A program made the position numbers and the translations under genes. Below, piece by piece: positions 32,769 to 41,961 of a DNA stretch of 64,000 nucleotides. Source of the DNA: Marivita sp. (GTDB taxonomy: Bacteria > Pseudomonadota > Alphaproteobacteria > Rhodobacterales > Rhodobacteraceae). How positions within the stretch are numbered: the stretch's first letter is position 1; every line of letters starts with the position of its first letter. Location: contig NZ_JALEGT010000019.1 in the NCBI RefSeq assembly GCF_022763305.1, positions 1 to 64,000 on the forward strand. Reading direction: 5' to 3'. The notes under the pieces are model-generated. The model saw only the letters and a list, made by a program, of their open reading frames with translations. It was not told where the DNA came from and did no database searches.

Positions 32769-33274
32769 CAGTACAGGCGGATTTCGCGAACCGAGACATC
32801 GGCTTCGTAGTCGTCCCCATAGGCGACAATGGCGATGCTGTTCACCTCGGACGGGCGAACCATCGCGGGCATGCCCATATGGGACGGGGCGAACATGTCG
32901 AATGGAATATCAATATCCTGCCAGCTTTCGGTCGTGTCAAAAGCTGCCCGGAAGGAATGCCAGACCCGCGCAAGGCCCGGCGTTTTCAGAAAGACATAGT
33001 AGCGCGCGCCGTTGCCACGAACGCTCAGCCGCAAACCGGATGCGTCCTTGGACCATGGCTCGGAGAACCGACGCCGCATCTGGATGAAGCCACCGTTGTT
33101 CCTCGTGCTGACCATGCCATGCAGACGCAAACCTGCGTCGAACCGTTCAAGCGATCCCGACGAAACGCCCCCCATGACACCATCGGCCACAAAATCCCAG
33201 CGCGCCGCCGCGTCGCCGGAAAAATCGTCAAAAACCGTGTCCGTCAGCGATTGACCCACAAACATGATAGACAT
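32768..33274 (-). CDS. CIA30 family protein
   Basis: Product of 168 residues from the ATG at 33274, which has a well-placed GGGGGAA; a longer frame would overlap pnp. It matches the NADH:ubiquinone oxidoreductase intermediate-associated protein 30 fold: WDFVADGVMGGVSSGSLE, GFIQMRRRF, GLRLSVRGNGARYYVFLKT, WHSFRAAFDTTESWQDIDIPF and a final jelly-roll strand SIAIVAYGD. In mitochondria CIA30 assists complex I assembly. The bacterial role is not proven, and the fold is a carbohydrate-binding-like beta-sandwich. It sits just downstream of pnp's terminator on the same strand, in its own transcription unit. Confidence 0.85.
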   Translation of the reverse strand: MSIMFVGQSLTDTVFDDFSGDAAARWDFVADGVMGGVSSGSLERFDAGLRLHGMVSTRNNGGFIQMRRRFSEPWSKDASGLRLSVRGNGARYYVFLKTPGLARVWHSFRAAFDTTESWQDIDIPFDMFAPSHMGMPAMVRPSEVNSIAIVAYGDDYEADVSVREIRLY

Positions 33275-33322
33275 GACATTTCCCCCAAGACCCCTGCACC
33301 GGACATAGCCCGCCTTGCACAT

Positions 33323-33350
33323 AAAAAAAGCGCCTCGCAAGAGGCGCTTT
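33323..33350 (-). terminator. Rho-independent terminator of pnp
   Basis: A 10-bp perfect stem (AAAGCGCCTC/GAGGCGCTTT) with a GCAA loop is followed on the minus strand by seven T residues. It lies 27 bases after the pnp stop. Confidence 0.93.
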
Positions 33351-33377
33351 TCTTTCAATGACTTGAGCGACGAGATG

Positions 33378-35519
33378 TCACTCCGCATCTTCCGTCTTTT
33401 TCTCAGGTGCCAGCTCTTCGCCGGTTTCCTGATCGACCATCTTCATGGCAAGGCGCACCTTGCCACGGTCGTCGAAGCCCAAGAGCTTGACGTAGACTTC
33501 CTGGCCTTCCTTGAGCACATCCGACGGATGGTTCAGGCGACGGTTTTCGATCTGGGACACGTGCACCAGCCCGTCGCGCTTGCCGAAGAAGTTCACGAAG
33601 GCACCGAAATCGACGATCTTCACGACCTTGCCCTTGTAGATGTGGCCTTCTTCCGGCTCTGCCACGATCGAATAGATCATGTCATAGGCTTTCTGGATGG
33701 CTTCTCCGTTCGGGCTGGCGATCTTGATGACACCGTCGTCGTTGATGTCGACCTTGGCGCCGGAAACCTCAACGATTTCGCGGATGACCTTGCCGCCCGA
33801 ACCGATCACTTCACGGATCTTGTCGGTCGGGATCTGCATGGTTTCGATGCGCGGTGCGTGGATCGAGAATTCCGCAGCACCGGTCAGTGCCTTGGCCATC
33901 TCGCCCAGGATGTGCAACCGGCCTTCTTTCGCCTGCGCGAGGGCCTTTTTCATGATCTCGGGCGTGATGCCCGCAACCTTGATGTCCATCTGAAGCGACG
34001 TGATGCCGTTCTCTGTGCCGGCCACTTTGAAGTCCATGTCGCCGAGGTGATCTTCGTCACCCAGGATGTCGGTCAGAACCGCGTAGGAGCCGTCCTCTTC
34101 GAGGATCAGGCCCATGGCCACGCCAGCCACAGCCGACTTGAGCGGCACACCTGCGTCCATCATCGACAGGGAGCCACCGCAGACCGATGCCATCGAGGAC
34201 GAGCCGTTCGATTCCGTGATCTCGGACACGACGCGGATGGTGTAGGGAAAATCGGTAGCGGCCGGCAGAACCGCCTGCAACGCGCGCCATGCCAGTTTGC
34301 CGTGACCGATTTCGCGGCGACCCGGAGAACCCACGCGACCCACTTCACCGACCGAGTACGGCGGGAAGTTGTAGTGCAGCAGGAAGTTCGAACGGAAGTT
34401 TCCATGCAACGCATCAATGATCTGTTCGTCGTCACCGGTGCCGAGCGTGGTCACGACCAAGCCCTGTGTTTCACCGCGGGTGAAGAGAGCAGAGCCGTGG
34501 GTGCGCGGCAGCAGACCGGTTTCACAGACGATGTCGCGGACTTCGTCCAGAGCCCGGCCATCGATCCGCTTGCCCGTCTTGACGACATCGCCGCGCAGGA
34601 CAGACGCTTCGAGCTTTTTCAGAGCCGAACCGAGGTTCGGGTCTTCGAGCTGTTCCTCGTTCAGCGTTTCGAGGATCGCGGCTTTGGCTTCGGCGACAGC
34701 GGTCGTGCGCTGCTGCTTGTCGGTGATCGCGTAAGCGGCGCGGATCTTGTCTTCGCCCGCGGATTTCACAGCGTTGTAGAGCTCCGAGTAATCCGGCGGC
34801 TGGAAGTCGAACGGCTCCTTGGCGGCCTCTTCGGCCAGCGAGATGATCAGGTCGATCACCGGCTGGATTTGCTCGTGCGCGAAAGTCACGGCACCCAGCA
34901 TCTCGTCCTCGGTCAGCTCGTAAGCTTCCGATTCCACCATCATCACGGCGTCTTTTGTGCCTGCGACAACAAGGTCAAGCCGCTGCTCGGGATTGTTGCG
35001 CAGCTGGTCCATATCCTCGACCTCGGGGTTGAGGATGTATTCGCCGTCGACATACCCCACGCGGCAGCCCGCAATCGGACCCATGAACGGTGCTCCGGAA
35101 ATGGTCAACGCGGCGGAGGCCGCGATCATCGCAACGATGTCCGGATCGTTGACGAGGTCGTGCGAAAGCACGGTGCACATGACCAGCACTTCGTTCTTGA
35201 AGCCCGGCACGAAGAGCGGGCGGATCGGACGGTCGATCAGGCGCGCGGTCAGCGTTTCCTTTTCGGTCGGGCGCGCCTCGCGCTTGAAGAAGCCACCCGG
35301 CACCTTGCCGGCGGCATAGTATTTTTCCTGGTAGTGAACGGTCAGCGGAAAGAAATCCTGACCCGGCTTCGGCTGTTTGGCGAAGGTCACGTTGGCCATG
35401 ACCGAGGTTTCGCCCAGAGTGGCGATCACGGTGCCATCAGCCTGGCGGGCAATCTTGCCCGTTTCCAGTGTGAGCGTTTCCTCGCCCCACTGCATGCTTT
35501 TCGTCGAAATGTTGAACAT
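33378..35519 (-). CDS. pnp: polyribonucleotide nucleotidyltransferase (PNPase)
   Basis: Product of 713 residues from the second of two adjacent ATGs (35519), which gives the family start MFNI and better spacing to AGGA; the first (35522) adds one Met. The order is standard: two RNase PH-like domains (about 5-230 and 310-545) linked by a helical domain, then KH (about 552-612; [25 protein letters not shown]) and S1 (about 620-690; [22 protein letters not shown]). [21 protein letters not shown] lies in the phosphorolytic site. It degrades RNA 3'-5' with phosphate, usually in the degradosome. In many bacteria rpsO and pnp are adjacent; here they share orientation but are separated by a small gene on the other strand. 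Confidence 0.97.
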   Translation of the reverse strand: MFNISTKSMQWGEETLTLETGKIARQADGTVIATLGETSVMANVTFAKQPKPGQDFFPLTVHYQEKYYAAGKVPGGFFKREARPTEKETLTARLIDRPIRPLFVPGFKNEVLVMCTVLSHDLVNDPDIVAMIAASAALTISGAPFMGPIAGCRVGYVDGEYILNPEVEDMDQLRNNPEQRLDLVVAGTKDAVMMVESEAYELTEDEMLGAVTFAHEQIQPVIDLIISLAEEAAKEPFDFQPPDYSELYNAVKSAGEDKIRAAYAITDKQQRTTAVAEAKAAILETLNEEQLEDPNLGSALKKLEASVLRGDVVKTGKRIDGRALDEVRDIVCETGLLPRTHGSALFTRGETQGLVVTTLGTGDDEQIIDALHGNFRSNFLLHYNFPPYSVGEVGRVGSPGRREIGHGKLAWRALQAVLPAATDFPYTIRVVSEITESNGSSSMASVCGGSLSMMDAGVPLKSAVAGVAMGLILEEDGSYAVLTDILGDEDHLGDMDFKVAGTENGITSLQMDIKVAGITPEIMKKALAQAKEGRLHILGEMAKALTGAAEFSIHAPRIETMQIPTDKIREVIGSGGKVIREIVEVSGAKVDINDDGVIKIASPNGEAIQKAYDMIYSIVAEPEEGHIYKGKVVKIVDFGAFVNFFGKRDGLVHVSQIENRRLNHPSDVLKEGQEVYVKLLGFDDRGKVRLAMKMVDQETGEELAPEKKTEDAE

Positions 35520-35534
35520 CATCGTATCCTGTAT

Positions 35535-35546
35535 GGGAGCGCTCCC
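35535..35546 (-). promoter_or_regulatory. palindromic hairpin in the pnp leader
   Basis: GGGAGCGCTCCC is a perfect palindrome ending 12-15 bases before the two possible pnp start codons, next to the ribosome site. In E. coli, pnp controls itself through an RNase III-cut hairpin in its leader. A similar role here is inference, because the stem is much shorter. Confidence 0.4.
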
Positions 35547-35726
35547 GGCCCTCCGGGTCTCCCGTTTTCATGGCGGCCCCATTGCCGCCGACCCTTTCAT
35601 CATGCCATGCGCCAGGGTCGAAGCGTCACGTCTCAGATGCGGGGGCCATACAGGATTATGCGGTGTTTGGAAAGGAGGTTGATCCGCCTTTACCGGACCT
35701 TAACCCTGGGCGCGCCACGATGGCGC

Positions 35727-35954
35727 ATGGAGAGCGTTGAACGTGACATTCCCGATCACTGGATCGAACAGGTTTTTGCGGCAAAAGCCGTGACCAAGGG
35801 CGGTATCGTGCGACGCGCCGTACCGTGGGTGGAACGCGAGATCGGACGCGAACGGTTTCTCGCGGAGATCGAGCAGCGCGGGTTCCACCTTCTTGAATGC
35901 GCCGGACAGTTCATTGTCATCTGTTCGGATGCGCCGGTTCACCGATTGCTCTGA
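35727..35954 (+). CDS. small conserved protein of unknown function
   Basis: Product of 75 residues. It begins MESVERDIPDHWIEQVFAAK, has a basic middle (VRRAVPWVEREIGRERFLAEIEQR) and ends GFHLLECAGQFIVICSDAPVHRLL. I do not recognise a named family. It lies on the plus strand between rpsO and pnp, which are both on the minus strand. No good ribosome site precedes the ATG; an AAAGGAGGT lies 48 bases upstream but without an in-frame start. The amphipathic composition and the absence of an overlapping gene favour a real protein. Confidence 0.6.
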   Translation: MESVERDIPDHWIEQVFAAKAVTKGGIVRRAVPWVEREIGRERFLAEIEQRGFHLLECAGQFIVICSDAPVHRLL

Positions 35955-36066
35955 TTTGCGGACACGCCGTTATCTTCAAGTCCAAACAGCCGACGACTGA
36001 GGGGGTGACGCCCGTCACCCAGAGAGGTCATTCCCGTATGTCGAGCTCGTATGTCGAGTTTTTCAC

Positions 36067-36097
36067 GGGCCCGAATTTTCTGCGAAAATTCGGGCCC
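36067..36097. repeat. long perfect inverted repeat downstream of rpsO
   Basis: Two 13-base arms (GGGCCCGAATTTT and AAAATTCGGGCCC) flank a five-base CTGCG loop. The element lies in the 274-base region between the small plus-strand gene and rpsO. No T run follows on either strand, so it is not a classical terminator. It shares its arm length and AT-rich core next to the loop with the 62806 palindrome. Confidence 0.75.
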
Positions 36098-36156
36098 ACA
36101 AACTAATTTACGGTTAATGTCCTAATCGCCAGACCACAGATCTTTGACGGTGCGAC

Positions 36157-36190
36157 AAAAAAGGGCCGCGCATCCTTCTGCGCGGCCCTT
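36157..36190 (-). terminator. Rho-independent terminator of rpsO
   Basis: A 12-bp perfect stem (AAGGGCCGCGCA/TGCGCGGCCCTT) with a six-base loop is followed on the minus strand by a run of T residues (A at 36157-36162). It lies 38 bases after the rpsO stop. Confidence 0.93.
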
Positions 36191-36228
36191 GGTCGACATA
36201 TCCCAAGGCGGGAAATCGTCTGATCGTA

Positions 36229-36498
36229 TCAGCGGCGGATACCAAGGCGCTGGATCAGGTTCTGATAGCGCGCTTCATCCTTGGCCTTTGTGTAGTCCAG
36301 AAGCTTACGGCGCTGTGCCACCAGTTTGAGCAACCCACGACGCGAGTGGTTGTCTTTCTTGTGGGTCTTGAAATGCTCGGTCAGCGTGGCAATACGGCTC
36401 GTCAGGATGGCGACCTGGACTTCGGGCGAACCGGTGTCGCCGTCCTTGGTTGCGAATTCCTTGATCAGGCGGTTCTTTTCTTCAACAGTGATCGACAT
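36229..36498 (-). CDS. rpsO: 30S ribosomal protein S15
   Basis: Product of 89 residues, exactly the usual length. The bacterial S15 signature is clear: [49 protein letters not shown]. It binds the 16S rRNA central domain early in 30S assembly. It is followed by its own terminator, and the next minus-strand gene is pnp. Confidence 0.98.
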   Translation of the reverse strand: MSITVEEKNRLIKEFATKDGDTGSPEVQVAILTSRIATLTEHFKTHKKDNHSRRGLLKLVAQRRKLLDYTKAKDEARYQNLIQRLGIRR

Positions 36499-36650
36499 CG
36501 GGGTCTCCTTTCGAAGGTTTGTGTGGATGGCACAAGCCGGGATGTCGTCCAGCAGGGCCCGTGGAGAATCTCCGCACCGCGTGCGGATGCGGGCGTATAG
36601 GCGAAAAAGTCCGTCTTGGAAAGACTATTGCGACGGGTCGCACATCTGCC

Positions 36651-36986
36651 CTATCGCGCCCTCAGGATCCGCGTCGGCATTTGAAGCACAACTTTGCCGT
36701 CAAGCAGCACATCGATCCAGTCGGGTGCCCCGGGACTCAACCGCAGCGCCATGTCCGGGCTGGCTGTTTTCACCCGTTCGAGGACGCAGGCGCGCGCCGC
36801 ATCCAGCGTAAACACCCGAACCGGACGTGATCGGATCGGATGCTCGTGAATGCGTCCGAAAGGTTGGAAAAGGCCCAGGTTCCGCACCGGAACGCTACCC
36901 CCTTGCACCACAGTGATCCGGGCTGAAGGCCTGGACCGCACGAAGACCGAAACGACGGCAGCCAGTCTGCGAAAGTGCGACATCAT
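36651..36986 (-). CDS. hypothetical basic protein (uncertain)
   Basis: Product of 111 residues if it starts at the ATG at 36986; a second Met follows directly. The sequence is basic, with no motif I recognise: MMSHFRRLAAVVSVFVRSRP, a middle FQPFGRIHEHPIRSRPVRVFTLDAARACVLERV and a C-terminal DWIDVLLDGKVVLQMPTRIL. The ribosome site is weak. The gap between DUF1643 and rpsO would otherwise be about 580 bases, which is long for this genome, and that supports a gene here. It could be a chance open frame. Confidence 0.4.
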   Translation of the reverse strand: MMSHFRRLAAVVSVFVRSRPSARITVVQGGSVPVRNLGLFQPFGRIHEHPIRSRPVRVFTLDAARACVLERVKTASPDMALRLSPGAPDWIDVLLDGKVVLQMPTRILRAR

Positions 36987-37074
36987 CTGGATCAACCCTG
37001 TTCAAATGGCTTGCCCAGACTACCTGAAAAACCGTGAAGAAAGGTTTGAAACCAATTGGGTGACGATCCAGCTG

Positions 37075-37629
37075 TCAGTGCGGCGTGTAACGGCCTGCCA
37101 TCGGCCAAGGCATCGGCGCTGTGTCGAAAGCCACGTAGAGCGGATGTCGCGGATGGCCGTCTTTGGTGAGTCCCAAGTGATGCATCGGTGCCGAAAGACG
37201 CCGGGCCACCGTCTTGCCCCGATCCTGATGCGCACCGTGTACGCCCCACGCTGCCACTGTCATTCCGGAGGAGCGCGCCCAATGGTCGAGCACCGCATCC
37301 GTCCGATCGCCGATCGGCGCGTCAGCTCTCTTGAGGTCCGTGGGGCGCGTCGCGCGAAAGGAAAAGAGGTTGGCGACGACCACACCGCCAAAGCCCATCG
37401 CCCTTGCCCGGCTTTCACACCGGGCGACGGTCGGGTCATTGCGGTGTTCATCCGCCGTTGACGGGTTCAACATGATGAAAAAAAGCGCGGGTCGATCCGA
37501 ATCCCATTGCCGGGACAAACCAAAGCGGTACTGATCGCATTCCGAATACCAGACCCGCGACATGCTCCCCTCGGCCTCGTGCGAGCGGTACCTCAGGCCG
37601 GTTTGGAGGTCTGGGGGCAAGTCGGTCAT
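37075..37629 (-). CDS. DUF1643 domain protein
   Basis: Product of 184 residues from the ATG at 37629, which overlaps the truB stop by four bases (ATGA). The DUF1643 core is plain: [47 protein letters not shown] and [21 protein letters not shown] with [12 protein letters not shown]. No activity is established for the family. Translational coupling to truB suggests co-expression with RNA-modification genes, but the link may be only positional. Confidence 0.88.
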   Translation of the reverse strand: MTDLPPDLQTGLRYRSHEAEGSMSRVWYSECDQYRFGLSRQWDSDRPALFFIMLNPSTADEHRNDPTVARCESRARAMGFGGVVVANLFSFRATRPTDLKRADAPIGDRTDAVLDHWARSSGMTVAAWGVHGAHQDRGKTVARRLSAPMHHLGLTKDGHPRHPLYVAFDTAPMPWPMAGRYTPH

Positions 37630-38534
37630 GCCAAGACAAAAACCCGCGAAGGATGCACCTCGCCTGACTTGTAGCGCCCCACCGCGACAGGCACACCGTC
37701 GCAGGACACCCAACACTCCTCGCCGTATTCGACACCAGAGGCGATCACCAAGGCGGGGTTGCCGTTGCGCAGTTTCGCCGCTGACTCCGGCGAACAGGTC
37801 AGCTCCTGAAGGTCCGCGAGACCAATCTCCAACGGCTTGAGATGGCTGTCCAATTCGGGACTGCGCGCCATTGCGTCGATCGCTTCGAGGCTTAACCCTT
37901 CCTCGGCCTCAAAGGGCCCAGACCAGACACGACGCAGCTGCAGGACATGACCGTAACACCCCAAAGCCTCACCAAGATCGCGGGCAATTGAACGGACATA
38001 TCCGCCCTTTCCACAGACCAGCATCAGGACGGCATGATCTGCATCTGGCCGATCCAGCAGGGTCAGTTCGTCGACGTAAAGCGGGCGTGCTGCGAGATCC
38101 ATGTCTTCGCCGTCCCGGGCGCGTTTGTAGGCCCGTTCACCGTCGATCTTCACTGCGGAAAACTGCGGTGGAACCTGTTCGATCTCTCCGACAAACCGAT
38201 GCAGTGCTTCCTTCAACTCGTCATCGGAGGGCCGCAGATCAGAGGTTGCGATCACGTCGCCTTCGGCGTCATCCGTACGGGTGGCCTGTCCGAACCGTAC
38301 GGTGAACTCGTACGCCTTCAGGGCGTCGGTGATATAAGGCACGGTCTTGGTCGCCTCGCCAAGCGCCACCGCCAGCACGCCTGTCGCTTCGGGGTCGAGC
38401 GTGCCGGCATGTCCGGCCTTCCGCGCATCAAGCGCCCATCGCACCTTGTTTACCACGGCGGTCGAGGTGAGGCCGGCAGGTTTGTCCACCACCAGCCATC
38501 CGGAAATATCGCGCCCCTTGCGTTTGCGTGCCAT
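37626..38534 (-). CDS. truB: tRNA pseudouridine(55) synthase TruB
   Basis: Product of 302 residues. The catalytic Asp47 lies in [25 protein letters not shown], the hallmark of the TruB family, preceded by [14 protein letters not shown]. The C-terminal region carries the extra domain (PUA-like in E. coli) and ends in [16 protein letters not shown]. It makes pseudouridine 55 in the T-loop of tRNAs. It overlaps the DUF1643 gene by four bases. It is not next to rpsO here, unlike in many other bacteria. Confidence 0.96.
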   Translation of the reverse strand: MARKRKGRDISGWLVVDKPAGLTSTAVVNKVRWALDARKAGHAGTLDPEATGVLAVALGEATKTVPYITDALKAYEFTVRFGQATRTDDAEGDVIATSDLRPSDDELKEALHRFVGEIEQVPPQFSAVKIDGERAYKRARDGEDMDLAARPLYVDELTLLDRPDADHAVLMLVCGKGGYVRSIARDLGEALGCYGHVLQLRRVWSGPFEAEEGLSLEAIDAMARSPELDSHLKPLEIGLADLQELTCSPESAAKLRNGNPALVIASGVEYGEECWVSCDGVPVAVGRYKSGEVHPSRVFVLA

Positions 38535-38607
38535 TCTGTCTCTCGCGTCCTTGAAAGACCGGCGAGGTAGCTCAGGGCAGGATGGCTGTCAATTCAACAG
38601 GATCATG

Positions 38608-38790
38608 TCAGTCGATCTCGCGCGCCTCATCGGCGAGCATGATCGGGATCCCGTCCCGGATCGGATAGGCCAGATGCGCGGTGTGGCTGATCAACTCTTG
38701 GCGCGTGGCGTCATATTCAAGCCGGCCCTGCGTTTGCGGGCAGACCAGCGCTTCCAGCATCTTGCGGTCGAATGCGGGAGTGTCTGTCAT
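38608..38790 (-). CDS. Trm112 family protein
   Basis: Product of 60 residues, standard for bacterial Trm112 (YcaR-like) proteins: [46 protein letters not shown]. Only one of the usual four zinc Cys residues (Cys17) is present, which is common in bacterial members that do not bind zinc. In eukaryotes and archaea Trm112 activates methyltransferases; bacterial roles are less clear. Its start overlaps the LON-domain stop by four bases. Confidence 0.9.
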   Translation of the reverse strand: MTDTPAFDRKMLEALVCPQTQGRLEYDATRQELISHTAHLAYPIRDGIPIMLADEAREID

Positions 38791-39431
38791 TGCAGGATGT
38801 CCTCGGATTGTCCGCCGCGCAGGGCGTATTCGATCAATGTCACCAGAGTCTCACGGCGGGTGGACAACGAGGGCGCTTCGAGAAGGGCCTGTTTCTCTTC
38901 CGGTTCGAAATCCAGCAGCATCGACAGCGAATTGATCAGCAGCTCGTTATCCGCTTCTTTCAGCGTTGCCCAATCCGCCGACAGATCCCGCGCCGAGAAG
39001 TAGCGGTCCAAAAGGCCCAGAAACGCATCACGGTCGAACCCGCGGTCCTGCTCGGGCCCGCCCTGATCCCGATCGAACCCGTCCCAATTGACCTCGAACT
39101 TCCGATAGGGCGTAAAGCCTTCCAACTCGTCGCCAAGCCGGAACCGCGATATGCCTGACAGGGTGATCATGTAGCGCCCGTCCTCGGTCTCGGAGAACTG
39201 CGTCACGCGACCCGCGCAGCCGATGCGGTGCAGCGCCCCCTTGTCGCCATTCGGGCGTGCGTTGGGCTGGACCATACCGATCAAACGGGTGGGCGTTTTC
39301 AGTGCATCTTCAAGCATCTGCAGATAGCGCGGCTCGAACAGGTGCAATGGCAACCTCGCGCGGGGCAGCAGCAGCGCCCCGGGCAACGGAAACACGGGAA
39401 TGGACCCCGGAAGTTCAGTGACTCTTGTCAT
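38787..39431 (-). CDS. LON peptidase substrate-binding domain protein
   Basis: Product of 214 residues containing only the N-terminal (LAN) domain of Lon: [65 protein letters not shown]. The AAA+ and protease domains are absent, so it has no proteolytic activity itself. The function is unknown; such proteins may present substrates or bind peptides. It sits between the thioredoxin gene (27 bases upstream) and Trm112 (ATGA overlap) in one likely operon. Confidence 0.92.
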   Translation of the reverse strand: MTRVTELPGSIPVFPLPGALLLPRARLPLHLFEPRYLQMLEDALKTPTRLIGMVQPNARPNGDKGALHRIGCAGRVTQFSETEDGRYMITLSGISRFRLGDELEGFTPYRKFEVNWDGFDRDQGGPEQDRGFDRDAFLGLLDRYFSARDLSADWATLKEADNELLINSLSMLLDFEPEEKQALLEAPSLSTRRETLVTLIEYALRGGQSEDILQ

Positions 39432-39458
39432 GCGAAAGGACTTAGCCTGACGGACGGC

Positions 39459-40382
39459 TCAGGCAAATATCATCGAGCTCAATCTGCGACGTCCGTTCAG
39501 GGCAACCGGATCATTGGGTTTCAGCGCTTCGAAAATCGTCATGAGCTGCGTTTTCGCGGCGGCGTCGTTCCATTCGCGGTCGCGACGGAACAGCTCCAGC
39601 AGGTGATCGACCGCACCCTGCCCGTCACCCTTGGCATACAGCGCCTGCGCAAGATCGAAGCGGGCTTGATGATTGTCCGGATCCGCCTCCACTGCCGCAA
39701 GCAATTCCGCGACGGGCCCCGAGTTGCTCGCCTGCTTTGCGAGTTCCAGCTTGGCATGCGCCGCTTCCAGTTCCGGCTTGCCCGAGATCTCGGCCGGCGC
39801 GCCGTTCAGGATCGCTTCAGCTTGCTCGAGATCGTTGACTGCGATTGCGCAATGGACAAGACCGGCATAGGCGCGGGCATGCATCGGGTCTTCCTCGAGC
39901 ACTGCCGCGAAAGTCTGCATCGCATCTGCGGCGGCACCGGCTTCGAGCATTTCTTCCGCAGCGTCCACCGCCGCATCCAGACCACCGCTGGCATCGCCGC
40001 CCGCTGCCTTGACGACACGTTCGACAAAGGCCTTGATCTCCGATCCCGGCAAGGCGCCCTGGAACATGTCGATCGGGCGTCCCTTGACGAAGGCGACAAC
40101 GGTTGGGATCGACTGGATCGGCAGACCCTGTTGCGCCAGCGCCTGAACCAAGCCCTGCGCCTCGTCCACATTGACCTTGGCCATTTTGACCGCACCACGC
40201 ACGCCAAGCACTTCGGCTTCGAGCATCGGGCCCAATGTCTTGCACGGACCACACCACGGCGCCCAGAAATCGACGATAACTGGAGTCTCCATGCTGCCAT
40301 CGATTACTTCGGCCATGAAGGCGTCCTGTGACACATCCTTGATCAGGTCAGCCTGTGCCGGGCTTTGTCCAAGTTCGATCAT
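39459..40382 (-). CDS. thioredoxin with TPR-like C-terminus (CnoX/YbbN-like)
   Basis: Product of 307 residues. The N-terminal thioredoxin domain (about 15-125) has the motif WAPWCGPCK with Cys44 and Cys47, and the cis-Pro in SIPTVVAF. The C-terminal part (about 140-307) is made of TPR-like helices rich in Ala. E. coli CnoX (YbbN) has this build and acts as a holdase that hands proteins to GroEL/DnaK, but lacks the first Cys. The complete CGPC here suggests real redox activity as well, as in Caulobacter CnoX. It begins the operon thioredoxin-LON-Trm112. Confidence 0.93.
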   Translation of the reverse strand: MIELGQSPAQADLIKDVSQDAFMAEVIDGSMETPVIVDFWAPWCGPCKTLGPMLEAEVLGVRGAVKMAKVNVDEAQGLVQALAQQGLPIQSIPTVVAFVKGRPIDMFQGALPGSEIKAFVERVVKAAGGDASGGLDAAVDAAEEMLEAGAAADAMQTFAAVLEEDPMHARAYAGLVHCAIAVNDLEQAEAILNGAPAEISGKPELEAAHAKLELAKQASNSGPVAELLAAVEADPDNHQARFDLAQALYAKGDGQGAVDHLLELFRRDREWNDAAAKTQLMTIFEALKPNDPVALNGRRRLSSMIFA

Positions 40383-40453
40383 CTGTGTCTCCTGTCGCCG
40401 TTACCGTCCAGACACGGCGTAGATGGCGCACCGGACCCCGTCTTGCAAGGGGG

Positions 40454-41257
40454 TCAGCCGCTTATGATCTCGGCGATGATGCGGGCCACTTGGTCAGGAT
40501 GCGTGATTGGCACCATATGTCCGGCACCATCCACGATCACATCGACCGCGTTCGGGATGCGACGTTCCAGTGTTCTGTGGATCGCTTCGATCACGGGCTC
40601 CGTCTTCGAGCCCCGGATCAGTCGGGTCTGACAGGTGATCCTCTCAAGGCGGCCAGGTTCCAAAAGCGATTTGTCATCCTCGAACAGACACGGTTCGGTC
40701 TCGGCGATGAACGGCATCTTGGTGCAGAACGCGGTTTGCTCTTTCTCGCTGAGCGCATCCCAAGGCCGGCCATCGCCCCACACGGTGAAAAATGCGGCCG
40801 CCGCCGAGACCCAGTCAGTCTCCACCAATGCGGCGCCAAAGGCACGAGATGTCTCATGGTAGGCCTGAAACACGTCCGGATCGCTTTCCCGCGCGGCGGC
40901 GAAGAACACGGGTTCGATCAGGGTCAGGCTGCGCACGGCCTCGGGCGTTTCCATCGCCAACCTCAACGCGACGGTCGCGCCGAAGCTGTGCCCTATGACA
41001 TGCCCGCCTGCTCCCAGACATTCCCGTGCGATGGCCGTGACCTGATCGTGCAGGTCGGACCGGTGATCCCACGCGGCGCTGCGCCCATGGCTTGGCATGT
41101 CCGGCGCGATCATGGACAGATCGTCAGACAAGCGCGCAGCCAGAGGCGTCCAGGCCCCGGAATGGGCCAAGGCGCAATGGAGCAAGACAGCCGGTTGCGG
41201 CCCGGTCCCGAACGACCGGGTGAACACCGGAAAGCCGGCTTTGACCTCGTCAAGCAT
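40454..41257 (-). CDS. alpha/beta hydrolase
   Basis: Product of 267 residues with the alpha/beta fold. The nucleophile Ser lies in HVIGHSFGATVALRL. The oxyanion region is LLHCALAHSGAWTPLAARL, the acid is likely the Asp near the SKTEPVIEAIH segment or the earlier DLSMIAPDMPSHGRS, and the final His is in VDGAGHMVPITHPDQV. The substrate is unknown. Its start codon shares one base with the stop of the isomerase gene upstream (TGATG), so the two are translationally coupled and may act in one pathway. Confidence 0.88.
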   Translation of the reverse strand: MLDEVKAGFPVFTRSFGTGPQPAVLLHCALAHSGAWTPLAARLSDDLSMIAPDMPSHGRSAAWDHRSDLHDQVTAIARECLGAGGHVIGHSFGATVALRLAMETPEAVRSLTLIEPVFFAAARESDPDVFQAYHETSRAFGAALVETDWVSAAAAFFTVWGDGRPWDALSEKEQTAFCTKMPFIAETEPCLFEDDKSLLEPGRLERITCQTRLIRGSKTEPVIEAIHRTLERRIPNAVDVIVDGAGHMVPITHPDQVARIIAEIISG

Positions 41258-41856
41258 CAGATCTTTCCGGACAGATGCAGGTCCAGATCCTCGATCCGGT
41301 CCTGTCCCCAGAACCGCTGATCGGTGTCGGTGATATAGAAGGGCGCTCCGAACACGCCGCGCGACGCTGCCTCTTCGAGATTGGCGGCATAGGTTTCAGC
41401 ACCGCTGAGCAATCCGCTGTCGGCCAGGGCCGGATCAAACCCCGCGTCAGACAGCGTGGCGCGCACCACGTCGTCCTGAGCGATATCCTTGTCTTCGGCC
41501 CAGACGGCCCGCAGGAAGCCATGCACCAACTTGCCCAGATCGCCACCCCCGGCATTCTGCGCCGCGATGATGGCATAAGACGACGGCGCGCCATTGGTCG
41601 GCCAGAAGGCCGGTTGCAGATTGAGCGCCATTCCCAGCTTCTTCGACTGGCGCGTCAGTTCCTGTGCGCGCAGTTCCTGACGGCTGGGGTGCCGTTCCTT
41701 GGGCGGAGTGCCGCCAGTGCGCCCGAACAGGGCAACAACGTCGAGTGGTTTGTAGGTGATGGTCGCGCCATGTTTCGCGGCGACCTCCTCCATCCGCGTG
41801 CCCGCAAGATAGGCATATGGCGACAGTGTTGAGAAAAAGTAATCAATGTGGGCCAT
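41257..41856 (-). CDS. 2-hydroxychromene-2-carboxylate isomerase family protein (DsbA/GST-kappa fold)
   Basis: Product of 199 residues from the ATG at 41856, behind GGAAGGA. The thioredoxin-fold start HIDYFFSTLSPYAYLAGTRM has Ser in place of the CxxC, as in GST-kappa and NahD enzymes, where this Ser activates glutathione. The C-terminal GVFGAPFYITDTDQRFWGQDRIEDL carries the cis-Pro and the usual closing block. NahD isomerises a naphthalene breakdown product with glutathione; most members outside such clusters have unknown substrates. It is coupled to the alpha/beta hydrolase gene. Confidence 0.9.
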   Translation of the reverse strand: MAHIDYFFSTLSPYAYLAGTRMEEVAAKHGATITYKPLDVVALFGRTGGTPPKERHPSRQELRAQELTRQSKKLGMALNLQPAFWPTNGAPSSYAIIAAQNAGGGDLGKLVHGFLRAVWAEDKDIAQDDVVRATLSDAGFDPALADSGLLSGAETYAANLEEAASRGVFGAPFYITDTDQRFWGQDRIEDLDLHLSGKI

Positions 41857-41961
41857 TTGGTCCTTCCGGGGTTCACCTGCTTTGCGCGACGTTAGGCCCA
41901 TGCTAAGGCGAGCGCAACGTCACGAATCTGTCATACCTGACCGCCCACGGAGCCTGCCGCC

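Noticed and set aside
33315-35954. An 879-codon open frame opposite pnp
   Set aside because: It mirrors the codon bias of pnp, lacks any domain and has no start signal. Only its last 75 codons, beyond pnp, are kept as a separate small gene.
36519-37461. Plus-strand frames opposite rpsO and DUF1643
   Set aside because: Rich in Arg and Pro, without ribosome sites or families; treated as antisense noise.
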